Origin: a virus
Reading direction: 5' to 3' (one strand)
IMG/VR virus record: IMGVR_UViG_3300044641_002674
Coordinates: 1 to 21,331 of that record
DNA: 21,331 nt
The notes beneath the pieces were generated by a model, which saw only the letters and a list, made by a program, of their open reading frames with translations, had not been told where the DNA came from and searched no databases. This document shows, piece after piece, positions 10,407-16,126 of this stretch. Within the stretch, counting starts at the first letter, position 1; every line of letters starts with the position of its first letter. The position numbers and the translations under genes are program-made.

Positions 10407-10421
10407 GTGACCTATATCACA
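10406..10421. promoter_or_regulatory. CRP/GlxR-type box
   Basis: AGTGACCTATATCACA (one mismatch); centre 71.5 bp upstream of the first base of the -10 at 10485, the same distance as for P5 and P6. Confidence 0.62.
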
Positions 10422-10452
10422 AGTCCCACGCTCCATATAGTGAGACTACTAG

Positions 10453-10464
10453 CCAGTATACTGG
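10453..10464. promoter_or_regulatory. 12-bp palindrome overlapping a -35
   Basis: CCAGTATACTGG, perfect palindrome; its last three bases are part of the -35 of rightward promoter 2. Likely operator for a dimeric repressor. Confidence 0.5.
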
Positions 10465-10490
10465 ACAGTACGGGTTTTGTGTGTTACACT
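10462..10490 (+). promoter_or_regulatory. Rightward promoter 2
   Basis: -35 TGGACA (10462-10467), 17-bp spacer, -10 TACACT (10485-10490). Followed by TACAGGGTAAG, similar to the start region after promoter 1. Drives 10539-11161. Confidence 0.65.
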
Positions 10491-10538
10491 TACAGGGTAA
10501 GAAAATAAATATTAGCAAAAAAAGAAAGGTGGTCTAAA

Positions 10539-10718
10539 ATGACTACACTAACAAACACAGTATGCAAAGAGCATACCCCTCATCTATCCGCTATCTCATC
10601 TATCAACGATGAGCAATTTACCTTTTGCGAAAATTGCGAAAATAACATTGAGCGTTGGTATAACGATACCGACCCAGAGCGTCTACCTATGTGGACAGAT
10701 TGGAAGGTTTCACGATGA
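10539..10718 (+). CDS. Cys-rich miniprotein, 59 aa
   Basis: Begins MTTLTNTVCKEHTPHLSAIS, with C9, H12, H15, then FCENCENN (C30, C33) and a Trp-rich tail (ERWYNDTDPERLPMWTDW). The Cys/His spacing suits one zinc. Resembles the leftward gene 9559-9723. AAAGGTGG Shine-Dalgarno; ATGA overlap with the next gene. First gene of the rightward early cluster. Confidence 0.72.
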   Translation: MTTLTNTVCKEHTPHLSAISSINDEQFTFCENCENNIERWYNDTDPERLPMWTDWKVSR

Positions 10719-10810
10719 ACCTTGACGAATACAGAGCGCATGTAGAAGCGCAACGCAAGGAGAGCCTTGCACAAGCCCTAGCCCTACTAAATAAAAAGGA
10801 AAATAAATAA
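10715..10810 (+). CDS. MNLDEY-type peptide, 31 aa
   Basis: Begins MNLDEYRAHVEAQRKESLAQ and is entirely helical and charged. Its first residues match the leftward gene 9249-9383. Internal AAGGAGAG words in both this gene and its neighbours provide Shine-Dalgarno sites. ATGA overlap upstream; the next ATG follows its stop immediately. Confidence 0.62.
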   Translation: MNLDEYRAHVEAQRKESLAQALALLNKKENK

Positions 10811-10981
10811 ATGAAAACTTGCAAAGTTATACACTGTGAGAACACAGAACTAGTCTATAGCGGTATCTCCGCTCTCATGCTCGGCGGTATACCTACCGAG
10901 ACATATTGCTACGATTGCGGTAACGCATACAATCAAATCCAAATTGCTATGGCAGAACTATTAGAAAGTGTAGGAAACTAA
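10811..10981 (+). CDS. Cys-rich miniprotein, 56 aa
   Basis: Begins MKTCKVIHCENTELVYSGIS; C4 and C9, then TYCYDCGNAY (C33, C36), the two-knuckle arrangement of a zinc ribbon, and a helical tail (IAMAELLESVGN). Starts directly after the previous stop (TAAATG) and ends one base before the next ATG. Confidence 0.7.
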   Translation: MKTCKVIHCENTELVYSGISALMLGGIPTETYCYDCGNAYNQIQIAMAELLESVGN

Positions 10982-11161
10982 ATGAAAGTAACACTAACCT
11001 CAATGGCGGGGAATACTCGCAATATCAATCTCTCAACAAAGCAAGAGGTCTATGACTTTATAGAATTGTTTAAGAGTACGCTACTACCTACACAGCGCAT
11101 GAAAGTAACATGCGACCTACTAGGTATAGACGGATACCTGCAAGGAGAAAATAAAATTTAG
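10982..11161 (+). CDS. LTS-G-T paralog, 59 aa
   Basis: Begins MKVTLTSMAGNTRNINLSTK and ends TCDLLGIDGYLQGENKI. Paralog of the leftward 9383-9559 protein (shared LTS, EV, LP, V-T/S-CD-LGI-G-L motifs). Last gene of the rightward early cluster; its stop overlaps the first of three 24-bp repeats. Confidence 0.72.
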   Translation: MKVTLTSMAGNTRNINLSTKQEVYDFIELFKSTLLPTQRMKVTCDLLGIDGYLQGENKI

Positions 11162-11220
11162 CGGGTACTACTCGCAATAATTTTGCGGGTACCAGTACAA
11201 TTAACTTAGTGGGTACTACT
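11161..11220 (+). repeat. Three direct repeats, 24-bp period
   Basis: GCGGGTACTACT, GCGGGTACCAGT and GTGGGTACTACT start at 11161, 11185 and 11209. The intervals are exactly 24 bp; only the first 12 bp are conserved. No start codon gives a gene here. Confidence 0.7.
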
Positions 11221-11232
11221 ACATAGAGAGAT

Positions 11233-11278
11233 CGTCGTAGTGTGCTCACTATTTATTTTTATTTATTTTTTACAAAGT
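11233..11278 (+). terminator. Possible terminator after the rightward cluster
   Basis: TAGTG-TGCT-CACTA short stem followed by a T-rich run (TTTATTTTTATTTATTTTTT). A perfect palindrome ATGTATCATACAT follows at about 11279-11291. Confidence 0.4.
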
Positions 11279-11289
11279 ATGTATCATAC

Positions 11290-11320
11290 ATCTGAACAAA
11301 ATATTCAGATTTTTGCTATT
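11290..11320 (+). terminator. Rho-independent terminator
   Basis: ATCTGAA (11290-11296) pairs with TTCAGAT (11304-11310), 7-nt loop, then TTTTGCTATTTT. Separates the early rightward cluster from the next unit. Confidence 0.6.
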
Positions 11321-11351
11321 TTGGTTTTTACAAAATTTTTCAGATTTGGGG

Positions 11352-11357
11352 TATAAT
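11352..11357 (+). promoter_or_regulatory. -10 for leaderless gene at 11365
   Basis: TATAAT preceded by GGGG; the ATG begins 8 nt after it. A poor -35 (TTTACA, 19 bp). Confidence 0.6.
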
Positions 11358-11364
11358 GGACGGT

Positions 11365-11502
11365 ATGGGAATATTAGACAATTTTGAAAATGCCTGGGAT
11401 CCAGAATTCCAGTATGAATCTACACCTATAGTAGCAATCAACAATATGGGTGAACCTATGCCCATAGAACAAGGTTTGGACGAAGAGGTTTTAGATATAT
11501 AA
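11365..11502 (+). CDS. Acidic hypothetical protein, 45 aa
   Basis: Begins MGILDNFENAWDPEFQYEST; acidic, with Pro-Met repeats in the second half (GEPMPIEQGLDEEV). I choose the ATG at 11365 because an alternative ATG at 11356 lies in the -10. The mRNA would be nearly leaderless. Its end converges with the 3' end of the 11510-12262 gene (7-bp gap, no terminator between). Function unknown. Confidence 0.62.
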   Translation: MGILDNFENAWDPEFQYESTPIVAINNMGEPMPIEQGLDEEVLDI

Positions 11503-11509
11503 CGGTTTG

Positions 11510-12262
11510 TTACAAAGTCATATAATCTTCGTCAATAAGGTTTTTATTAATTTCAGTCAAAACCTTTTCACGCATACCAATAGACCTAAATTTTTCGTAT
11601 CTAGATCTTAGGCTTAATCCAGCACCAAATAGATCACTAGTTCCTATGTTGGCCTCAGAGTATTTTACAAGCAATTGGTTTTGCTGGTATCTTTTAAGAA
11701 TTATCGGTCTATCTGTTTTAAATTCAGCATAGATCAATGCCTCACCTTCAACAAAGTTTATTGATCCTTTATCTGACCAGGTTTGGACTTCAAAACTATA
11801 TGGTCGATACCATTCTCCAATATTAAAATTTCCAGGTATGGTAGAACAATTTTCCATATATTTTGCTTTATGAAAAAATGGGGAAGTAAAAGAAACCTCT
11901 AAACTCTCATCAGCAAACATAGCATATCCTAGTGCAAGTTTAAAGTTTGGACCAATACTTAGCATGTTATCTCTTATGCTATTCATAGCAATTCCATTAT
12001 CAGTATTTAAGTTTAACATTTTTTCATCTCCAGAGAAATCATAGTCGTAGCCAAATGTCATTGGGCACTTAAAAACCAATGTTTTCTTTATTTTTGAAGA
12101 TGTGGCGGGGCATTGAAAGAAGTGGTTTTTGCTGGACTTATCTTTATTTTTTAAATGATCAGAAAAAACACTCACTGGCTTAGGATATAAAAATGACCAA
12201 TCGGGTGAATTTTCATTATGAACATATGGAGACCAATATACTGTTATAGGTTTCTTGCTCAT
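11510..12262 (-). CDS. Uncharacterised phage protein, 250 aa
   Basis: Begins MSKKPITVYWSPYVHNENSP. Motifs: HFFQCPATSSKIKKTLVFKC (47-66), IPGNFNIGEWYRP (142-154) and EGEALIYAEFKTDRPIIL (172-189), followed by a basic C-terminal helix. This layout recurs in marine and cyanophage hypothetical proteins as I remember them, and overlaps in style with the two rightward proteins at 18466 and 19213 (short aromatic-rich beta segments; 'P..I.GTP/EGEAL' strand). Possibly the DUF6065-like group; unverified. It is cotranscribed with the zinc-ribbon gene one base upstream. Confidence 0.72.
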   Translation of the reverse strand: MSKKPITVYWSPYVHNENSPDWSFLYPKPVSVFSDHLKNKDKSSKNHFFQCPATSSKIKKTLVFKCPMTFGYDYDFSGDEKMLNLNTDNGIAMNSIRDNMLSIGPNFKLALGYAMFADESLEVSFTSPFFHKAKYMENCSTIPGNFNIGEWYRPYSFEVQTWSDKGSINFVEGEALIYAEFKTDRPIILKRYQQNQLLVKYSEANIGTSDLFGAGLSLRSRYEKFRSIGMREKVLTEINKNLIDEDYMTL

Positions 12263-12263
12263 A

Positions 12264-12461
12264 TCACCATTTCCCTACTGGACAAGCAGCCTTGTCGATC
12301 AAAGTTTTTAACTTCATAAAACACCCACATTTCTTACAACTCTGGTTTCCTTTGCGAAAGAACTCGCATCCTTTGCATATCGCCAAACGCTCAGCAGCAA
12401 TTTCTTCTGGTGCTCTCTTAGATCCATTAATAAGATCCCATGGCTTTGCATCATCCGACAT
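12264..12461 (-). CDS. Phage zinc-ribbon-like protein, 65 aa
   Basis: Cys motifs in order CKGCEFF, CKKCGCFMKLK and CPVGKW, seen widely in aquatic phage small proteins as 'C..C...C..CGC.M..K...CP.GKW'. It should bind zinc with two to three knuckles; role unknown. The ATG at 12461 is preferred; a TTG at 12467 is an alternative. The 5' end overlaps the upstream membrane peptide by 11 nt. It precedes the 250-aa gene, a pairing that suggests joint function. Confidence 0.78.
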   Translation of the reverse strand: MSDDAKPWDLINGSKRAPEEIAAERLAICKGCEFFRKGNQSCKKCGCFMKLKTLIDKAACPVGKW

Positions 12462-12531
12462 TTTCAAACATCCACATCACTAAGGCTGCTACGATAATAA
12501 TCGGAGAAACGAATACTAAGAATATATCCAT
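12451..12531 (-). CDS. Membrane micropeptide, 26 aa, leaderless
   Basis: Begins MDIFLVFVSPIIIVAALVMW and ends MFENVG: one membrane span. The ATG lies 6 nt after the -10 TATAAT (12538-12543), so it is probably leaderless; an upstream ATG at 12549 would precede the start site. First gene of the leftward island 11510-12531. Confidence 0.6.
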   Translation of the reverse strand: MDIFLVFVSPIIIVAALVMWMFENVG

Positions 12532-12537
12532 AGATCT

Positions 12538-12566
12538 ATTATAGCCCATATAAGGGTTTGAAGCCA
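12538..12566 (-). promoter_or_regulatory. Promoter for leftward island
   Basis: -35 TGGCTT (12561-12566), 17-bp spacer, -10 TATAAT (12538-12543). Confidence 0.6.
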
Positions 12567-12580
12567 CTTGTAGACATATT

Positions 12581-12657
12581 TGGGAGTGTCTCCCATGTGT
12601 TGTCTAGGGGAGGGTTTATATAACCTCTATTTTCGGCTTTGTTGTATACCGCCGAAA
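12581..12657. other. Inverted repeats between divergent genes
   Basis: Three inverted repeats: TGGGAG-TGT-CTCCCA (12581-12595), GAGGGTT...TAACCTC (12609-12626), and TTTCGGC/GCCGAAA (12631-12637 and 12651-12657). None has a long T-tract; they may be operators or transcript structures between the leftward island and the gene at 12696. Confidence 0.45.
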
Positions 12658-12682
12658 TTAAGGATCGTATCTTAAATAATGA

Positions 12683-12688
12683 TATAAT
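12683..12688 (+). promoter_or_regulatory. -10 for leaderless gene at 12696
   Basis: TATAAT, then 7 nt to the ATG. Confidence 0.6.
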
Positions 12689-12695
12689 AATCTTT

Positions 12696-12908
12696 ATGAC
12701 TCCACAAGACTGGGCTGGACTTGCTTTAACTTGTTTGACAATTTTTGGTATTCTTGTCGGCGGAGTTAAATTTCTCGTAAAACATTATTTGAGCGAACTT
12801 AAACCCAATTCTGGGTCTAGTATGAAAGACTCTGTTAATCGGCTTGAAGAAAAAACTGACAAGATGTTTGATCTATTGATCGAGCATATTAAAGATCATA
12901 ACAAGTAA
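12696..12908 (+). CDS. Membrane plus coiled-coil protein, holin-like
   Basis: 70 aa. An N-terminal transmembrane helix (WAGLALTCLTIFGILVGGVK, residues 6-25) is followed by a basic turn and a coiled coil (MKDSVNRLEEKTDKMFDLLI). Short proteins with this plan in phages are often holins or lysis accessories; I infer but cannot prove that here. The start at 12696 is chosen because the -10 TATAAT ends 7 nt before it; an upstream in-frame ATG at 12639 precedes the promoter. Confidence 0.68.
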   Translation: MTPQDWAGLALTCLTIFGILVGGVKFLVKHYLSELKPNSGSSMKDSVNRLEEKTDKMFDLLIEHIKDHNK

Positions 12909-13120
12909 CTACTATATAGAAGATATACTATATATAAGTATATTACTTTTACAGTATATTCTTTTCTTTATATATTTTAAGTATACACTATCAATACCCT
13001 GGCCTAATAGGATAAAACGGACATATAGTATGAATCCATTTATAACTCTTTTATAACGATATTAATATATAACTTTTTGTTATCAATCCGTGTATACCTG
13101 GCTTATTTAAAATAATCAGA
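12909..13120. other. AT-rich gene-free stretch
   Basis: Very AT-rich. Holds an ATATACT-N7-AGTATAT inverted repeat, a repeated AGTATATT, and a leftward AAAACGGACATAT-type box (13014-13026). No coding ORF is supported. Could hold a terminator for the 12696 gene, but none has a clear T-tract. Confidence 0.5.
13014..13026 (-). promoter_or_regulatory. ATATGTCCGTTTT box
   Basis: Eighth copy of the dispersed motif; the only one in the late half, identical to the 10096 copy over 13 bp. Confidence 0.55.
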
Positions 13121-13126
13121 TATAAT
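13121..13126 (+). promoter_or_regulatory. -10 in front of a 5'-terminal hairpin
   Basis: TATAAT; predicted start lies at about 13133, where the hairpin begins. A TGGCTT -35 lies 16 bp upstream. Confidence 0.55.
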
Positions 13127-13133
13127 CTAAATT

Positions 13134-13183
13134 GCTGGCACTCAAGATCTTTCTACCCACCCCACTGCTCTTGAGTGTCCAGC
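13134..13183 (+). ncRNA. Long hairpin at a predicted transcript 5' end
   Basis: GCTGGCACTCAAGA (13134-13147) pairs with TCTTGAGTGTCCAGC (13169-13183): 14 pairs with a single bulged base; a 21-nt loop almost free of G. It lies between one promoter and the leaderless promoter of the next gene, and could be a small RNA, a transcript-end protector or a strong block. No U-tract follows beyond ATTATTATT. Confidence 0.5.
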
Positions 13184-13194
13184 ATTATTATTAT

Positions 13195-13202
13195 GGTATA
13201 AT
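13195..13202 (+). promoter_or_regulatory. GG-TATAAT leaderless late promoter
   Basis: TATAAT (13197-13202), extended TGG; 7 nt to the ATG at 13210. Confidence 0.65.
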
Positions 13203-13209
13203 CATTGAT

Positions 13210-13626
13210 ATGTGCACACCAACAACAGAAAAATTTGGGGCCACCCCAGCAAATATTCAGTGGGCTGTTGTCCGTGGAGACTATGCCTCATTTACAGTCT
13301 CATTTCTTGAAAATGACGAAGTTACAGAATTTGATACAGATGGATGGGAGTTTTCTGCTACAGCCTATGATCCAACCACAGACGTGCTTGACGAACTAGA
13401 AGTTTCCGTTGATGGCTCTGTTATAACTGTAAGCGCTCCAGCATCTATAACTGAAAACTGGGGAACTAAATACAGATCAGTAGTTGCAGAATTATCTTTT
13501 GACCTACAGGCAGTAATCCCAGATGGATTATCGACAATTACCTGGACTCCAGTAATTGGAACAATCTGTGTGCTTGGAGATGTTACCCCAGTATCTGCAA
13601 GGGGTACAATCGGAGGAGTATCCTAA
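13210..13626 (+). CDS. BppU-N-like virion protein, 138 aa
   Basis: Contains IQWAVVRGDYASFTVSFLEN and a string of strands (WEFSATAYDP, ELEVSVDGSVITVSAP, STITWTPVIGTICVLGDV). The RGD(T/Y)A(S/Q)F motif also occurs in the proteins at 14484 and at the right edge, and resembles the N-terminal beta-sandwich of phage baseplate/fibre proteins (BppU-like). Likely a virion-surface or baseplate component. The start at 13210 is chosen because the longer frame from 13132 crosses the hairpin and the promoter. Confidence 0.72.
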   Translation: MCTPTTEKFGATPANIQWAVVRGDYASFTVSFLENDEVTEFDTDGWEFSATAYDPTTDVLDELEVSVDGSVITVSAPASITENWGTKYRSVVAELSFDLQAVIPDGLSTITWTPVIGTICVLGDVTPVSARGTIGGVS

Positions 13627-13710
13627 ATGATAATTAAGATTAAAGATATTAACCCTAAACTTCCACCACTTATAAAAGTTAATGGTACTGTTTTTAAAGT
13701 AAAGAAATAA
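13627..13710 (+). CDS. Basic micropeptide, 27 aa
   Basis: Begins MIIKIKDINPKLPPLIKVNG and ends TVFKVKK. The Shine-Dalgarno GGAGGAG lies in the last codons of the upstream gene, 8 nt from the ATG, which starts right after that stop. Short basic peptides at such points are common in phage tail-fibre operons. Role unknown. Confidence 0.6.
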   Translation: MIIKIKDINPKLPPLIKVNGTVFKVKK

Positions 13711-13713
13711 ATT

Positions 13714-14457
13714 ATGGCCATATCAAAAAATATGGATGCTCCAAAAACCAGATATTCTGAAGTAATTAAATCAACAAAGACCACAGACTCAAGTGGTGCT
13801 GAATATATTGCTGTTCCAGGCATTCAAGGAGAAAAGGGCGAAGTCGGTCCACCAGGACCAGCAGGCCCCGAAGGTCCTAGAGGCGAAAGAGGCATTCCAG
13901 GTAAAGACGGAAAGGATGGCCCACAAGGTCCTCAAGGCCCCAAAGGAGATCCTGGCAGAGGCGGGGGAGAAGGATATGAAAGTCCTTCAGGTCAATACCC
14001 AGGATGGGCATACTATCAGAATAAAAACAAAAAACCATTATTTCTAGGACCTGATAGAGGAGACGATGGTTGGGTTAATATATTAATGGATGATGATGAG
14101 AACAATAATATTTTAAGGTTTCTTCCAGAAGGATCTGTTTCACTATGGAGTCCAGTTACCCAAAGAATTAACTTTAAGCAACTTAAGGTGGGAGCCAAGG
14201 TAGATATTAGATATGATATAGCCTTAACTACCGACACAAATAGCACAGAGGCATGGATAAGGACATATATACCAAAAGTAGAGTCACCTACTGGATATAT
14301 AGGAATGCTCAAGTATAGGTATCCATATGAAATGTCTATTCACCAAACCCTATATGTCGATTTATTAAAGATCAGATCAGAGGGCGCAATCATACAAGCA
14401 AGGGCAGATAACGAAAGTACTATTTTCTTAAAAGGTATGTATATTTCAGTTTCTTGA
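13714..14457 (+). CDS. Collagen-like tail fibre protein, 247 aa
   Basis: A 35-residue N-terminal part is followed by 16 uninterrupted Gly-X-Y triplets (residues about 36-83, beginning [20 protein letters not shown]), then a Gly-rich hinge and a 150-residue beta-rich C-terminal domain ([20 protein letters not shown] ... [10 protein letters not shown]). Phage collagen-like stretches form trimeric rods in fibres; the C-terminal domain may trimerise or bind the host. The Shine-Dalgarno before 13714 is weak. Confidence 0.85.
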   Translation: MAISKNMDAPKTRYSEVIKSTKTTDSSGAEYIAVPGIQGEKGEVGPPGPAGPEGPRGERGIPGKDGKDGPQGPQGPKGDPGRGGGEGYESPSGQYPGWAYYQNKNKKPLFLGPDRGDDGWVNILMDDDENNNILRFLPEGSVSLWSPVTQRINFKQLKVGAKVDIRYDIALTTDTNSTEAWIRTYIPKVESPTGYIGMLKYRYPYEMSIHQTLYVDLLKIRSEGAIIQARADNESTIFLKGMYISVS

Positions 14458-14458
14458 T

Positions 14459-14466
14459 GGTATAAT
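14459..14466 (+). promoter_or_regulatory. GG-TATAAT promoter at gene junction
   Basis: TATAAT (14461-14466) with extended TGG, just after the collagen-like stop; followed by an AGGAGG Shine-Dalgarno. Confidence 0.65.
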
Positions 14467-14483
14467 GGATCAGGAGGATAACA

Positions 14484-14840
14484 ATGGCATTTCCAAGCAC
14501 TTATGATTTTAACTATTACCGTGGTGACACTGCTCAATTTGTAGTCCGTCCTAAAAATGCAAACGATGGATCTTCTTTTGATTTAGCAAACTATTCTGCA
14601 ATTTTTACCATTGCAAACCAGAGGGGTTCTGCTGGAACACAGTATGCGGCTTCTGCAGTTGTTAATACAACAACTGACATTGTTACGTGTACAATTACAC
14701 CAACTGTTGGACGAACACTCGCTGCTGGATCATATGTCTATGATGTTCAAATTACAGATGTATCGCCAACTCCAGACGTTATTTACACAATACTCACTGG
14801 AACAATAACAGTAACAGACGATATTACTGGAGCAGTTTAA
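14484..14840 (+). CDS. BppU-N-like virion protein, 118 aa
   Basis: Begins MAFPSTYDFNYYRGDTAQFV; the YYRGDTAQF motif and the following strands match the beta-sandwich of the proteins at 13210 and 21208. A complete short domain ends in GTITVTDDITGAV. Strong AGGAGG Shine-Dalgarno and a TGG-TATAAT promoter upstream. Likely a baseplate or fibre accessory. Confidence 0.75.
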   Translation: MAFPSTYDFNYYRGDTAQFVVRPKNANDGSSFDLANYSAIFTIANQRGSAGTQYAASAVVNTTTDIVTCTITPTVGRTLAAGSYVYDVQITDVSPTPDVIYTILTGTITVTDDITGAV

Positions 14841-15418
14841 TGCCAGATGTTTTGATATCAAATGATGATATTACCGTTTTAGGACCTCCAGAGTTAGTAG
14901 AAGTTCTAGTTGATATTGGTCCAACAGGACAACGTGGCAGTAAATTTTTTGTTGGAACTGGAGAGCCAAACTCTTTAACAACAAGTGGTACTATTTTTAG
15001 TGAAACAATAAACCTATACGATATGTATATTAATTCTGCACCAGGTGTTAACTATGGATATATGTATCAATACATTTCTGAGGTTGGAGGAAATACTTGG
15101 GTTCAGGTTTTAAAAATTTCTCCAACCTTATACTCTAAGAGACACACAGTAACCTTTGCTTCAGGAGAAGCATCAATATCTATTCCTATAGCCAACATAG
15201 TAACAGTTTCTGGAACGCCCCTTACTGCATCTAATTTTAATATTCAGTATAGTATTGAGAATACGGCTCCAATTGCTTCTTCAGTTGAAATACCCGCACT
15301 TGCAGGCGCTGGAACAAATCTTGTAGTTAATTTAAATGCTGCTAGATATGCAAGCAGCACCTGGTCTAATCTAACAGGAGAGGTAACGGTACATCTGTTT
15401 ATATCTGTAGTTATCTAA
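14840..15418 (+). CDS. Tail fibre-type protein, 192 aa
   Basis: Starts in a TAATG overlap with the previous gene. The N-terminal part has PELVEVLVDIGPTGQRGSKF, a short GPTGQRG remnant of the collagen type, followed by FVGTGEP and beta-rich repeats (SGTIFSETINLYDMYINSAP; SSVEIPALAGAGTNLVVNLN). Fits a fibre/decoration protein of the virion; no enzymatic motif seen. Confidence 0.7.
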   Translation: MPDVLISNDDITVLGPPELVEVLVDIGPTGQRGSKFFVGTGEPNSLTTSGTIFSETINLYDMYINSAPGVNYGYMYQYISEVGGNTWVQVLKISPTLYSKRHTVTFASGEASISIPIANIVTVSGTPLTASNFNIQYSIENTAPIASSVEIPALAGAGTNLVVNLNAARYASSTWSNLTGEVTVHLFISVVI

Positions 15419-15422
15419 TTAT

Positions 15423-15430
15423 GGTATAAT
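15423..15430 (+). promoter_or_regulatory. GG-TATAAT promoter at gene junction
   Basis: TATAAT (15425-15430), extended TGG, starting 5 bp after the preceding stop; followed by GATGAGGTG Shine-Dalgarno. Confidence 0.62.
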
Positions 15431-15447
15431 CTTGATGAGGTGAAAAT

Positions 15448-16113
15448 ATGGCAGCAGAGTCAATAGGCAGTTTAGTTCCAACAAAAATTCCAGGTCTAGC
15501 AGACCAAGCAGACATTCAGGCTGCCCTACGTGTTTACCATTATGGATCATACACATTTGATACAGCAGAAACAGACCCCGCAGAATTAGTAAATCCATCT
15601 ATAGCGTATACAATAAATGATCTTCAAGATCAGATTGATACCTTATCTGGTGGAACCGCAATTTCTGCAACAAGTTTTAATGCTAAGGGAGATCTATTAT
15701 CTGCCTCAGCAAATGACACCCTGAGTGTTTTGTCTGTTGGATCAAACGGAAGAGTATTAACAGCAAATAGTGCTACAGCAACAGGTCTTGAGTGGGTAGC
15801 GCCAGAAGTAACTCTGTCTAATTCTGTAACTTTAAGCGGAAAAACATTAACTGCTCCAAAATTTGCAGATCTTGGCTTTATTGCAGATGCTAATGGAAAT
15901 GAGATTATCGTTATGGATACCGTGGCTTCTGCGGTAAACGAAATCAAAGTTGCAAATGCCGCAACAGGTGGAAACCCTTCTATTGCAGCACAAGGTGGGG
16001 ACACAAACATATCTTTAAATCTAGTTTCAAAGGGCAGCGGAGAAGTGCAGTCAAACGGTGTAAGAATTGCCACGAATGATGATATTTTATTGTCTTTGAT
16101 CGGTGGACTATAA
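15448..16113 (+). CDS. Tail fibre protein, 221 aa
   Basis: Begins MAAESIGSLVPTKIPGLADQ. Contains the widespread phage fibre segment FNAKGDLLSASANDTLSVLS...VGSNGRVLTANSATATGLEW (about residues 76-115), then beta-helical repeats (NEIKVANAATGGNPSIAAQG; TNISLNLVSKGSGEVQSNGV). Such 'AKGDLL...GLEW' proteins form trimeric beta fibres. The N-terminus (DIQAALRVYHYGSYTF) may attach to the particle. Confidence 0.8.
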   Translation: MAAESIGSLVPTKIPGLADQADIQAALRVYHYGSYTFDTAETDPAELVNPSIAYTINDLQDQIDTLSGGTAISATSFNAKGDLLSASANDTLSVLSVGSNGRVLTANSATATGLEWVAPEVTLSNSVTLSGKTLTAPKFADLGFIADANGNEIIVMDTVASAVNEIKVANAATGGNPSIAAQGGDTNISLNLVSKGSGEVQSNGVRIATNDDILLSLIGGL

Positions 16114-16120
16114 TATGCCG

Positions 16121-16126
16121 TATAAT
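16121..16126 (+). promoter_or_regulatory. TATAAT element before 16152
   Basis: CCG-TATAAT shortly after the fibre stop, followed by an AAGGAG Shine-Dalgarno (16139-16144). Confidence 0.55.

Noticed and set aside
11158-11226. The 24-bp repeats as a short coding repeat
   Set aside because: The frame is open for about 23 codons but has no start codon or ribosome site and ends in TAG.
12639-12695. Upstream starts of the 12696 gene (and likewise 13132 for the 13210 gene)
   Set aside because: These starts lie upstream of a TATAAT whose transcript would begin at the later ATG; the extra residues look unlike coding sequence.
13623-14537. Minus-strand open frames opposite the collagen-like gene
   Set aside because: Composition and lack of initiation signals mark them as shadows; the plus strand has clear family motifs.
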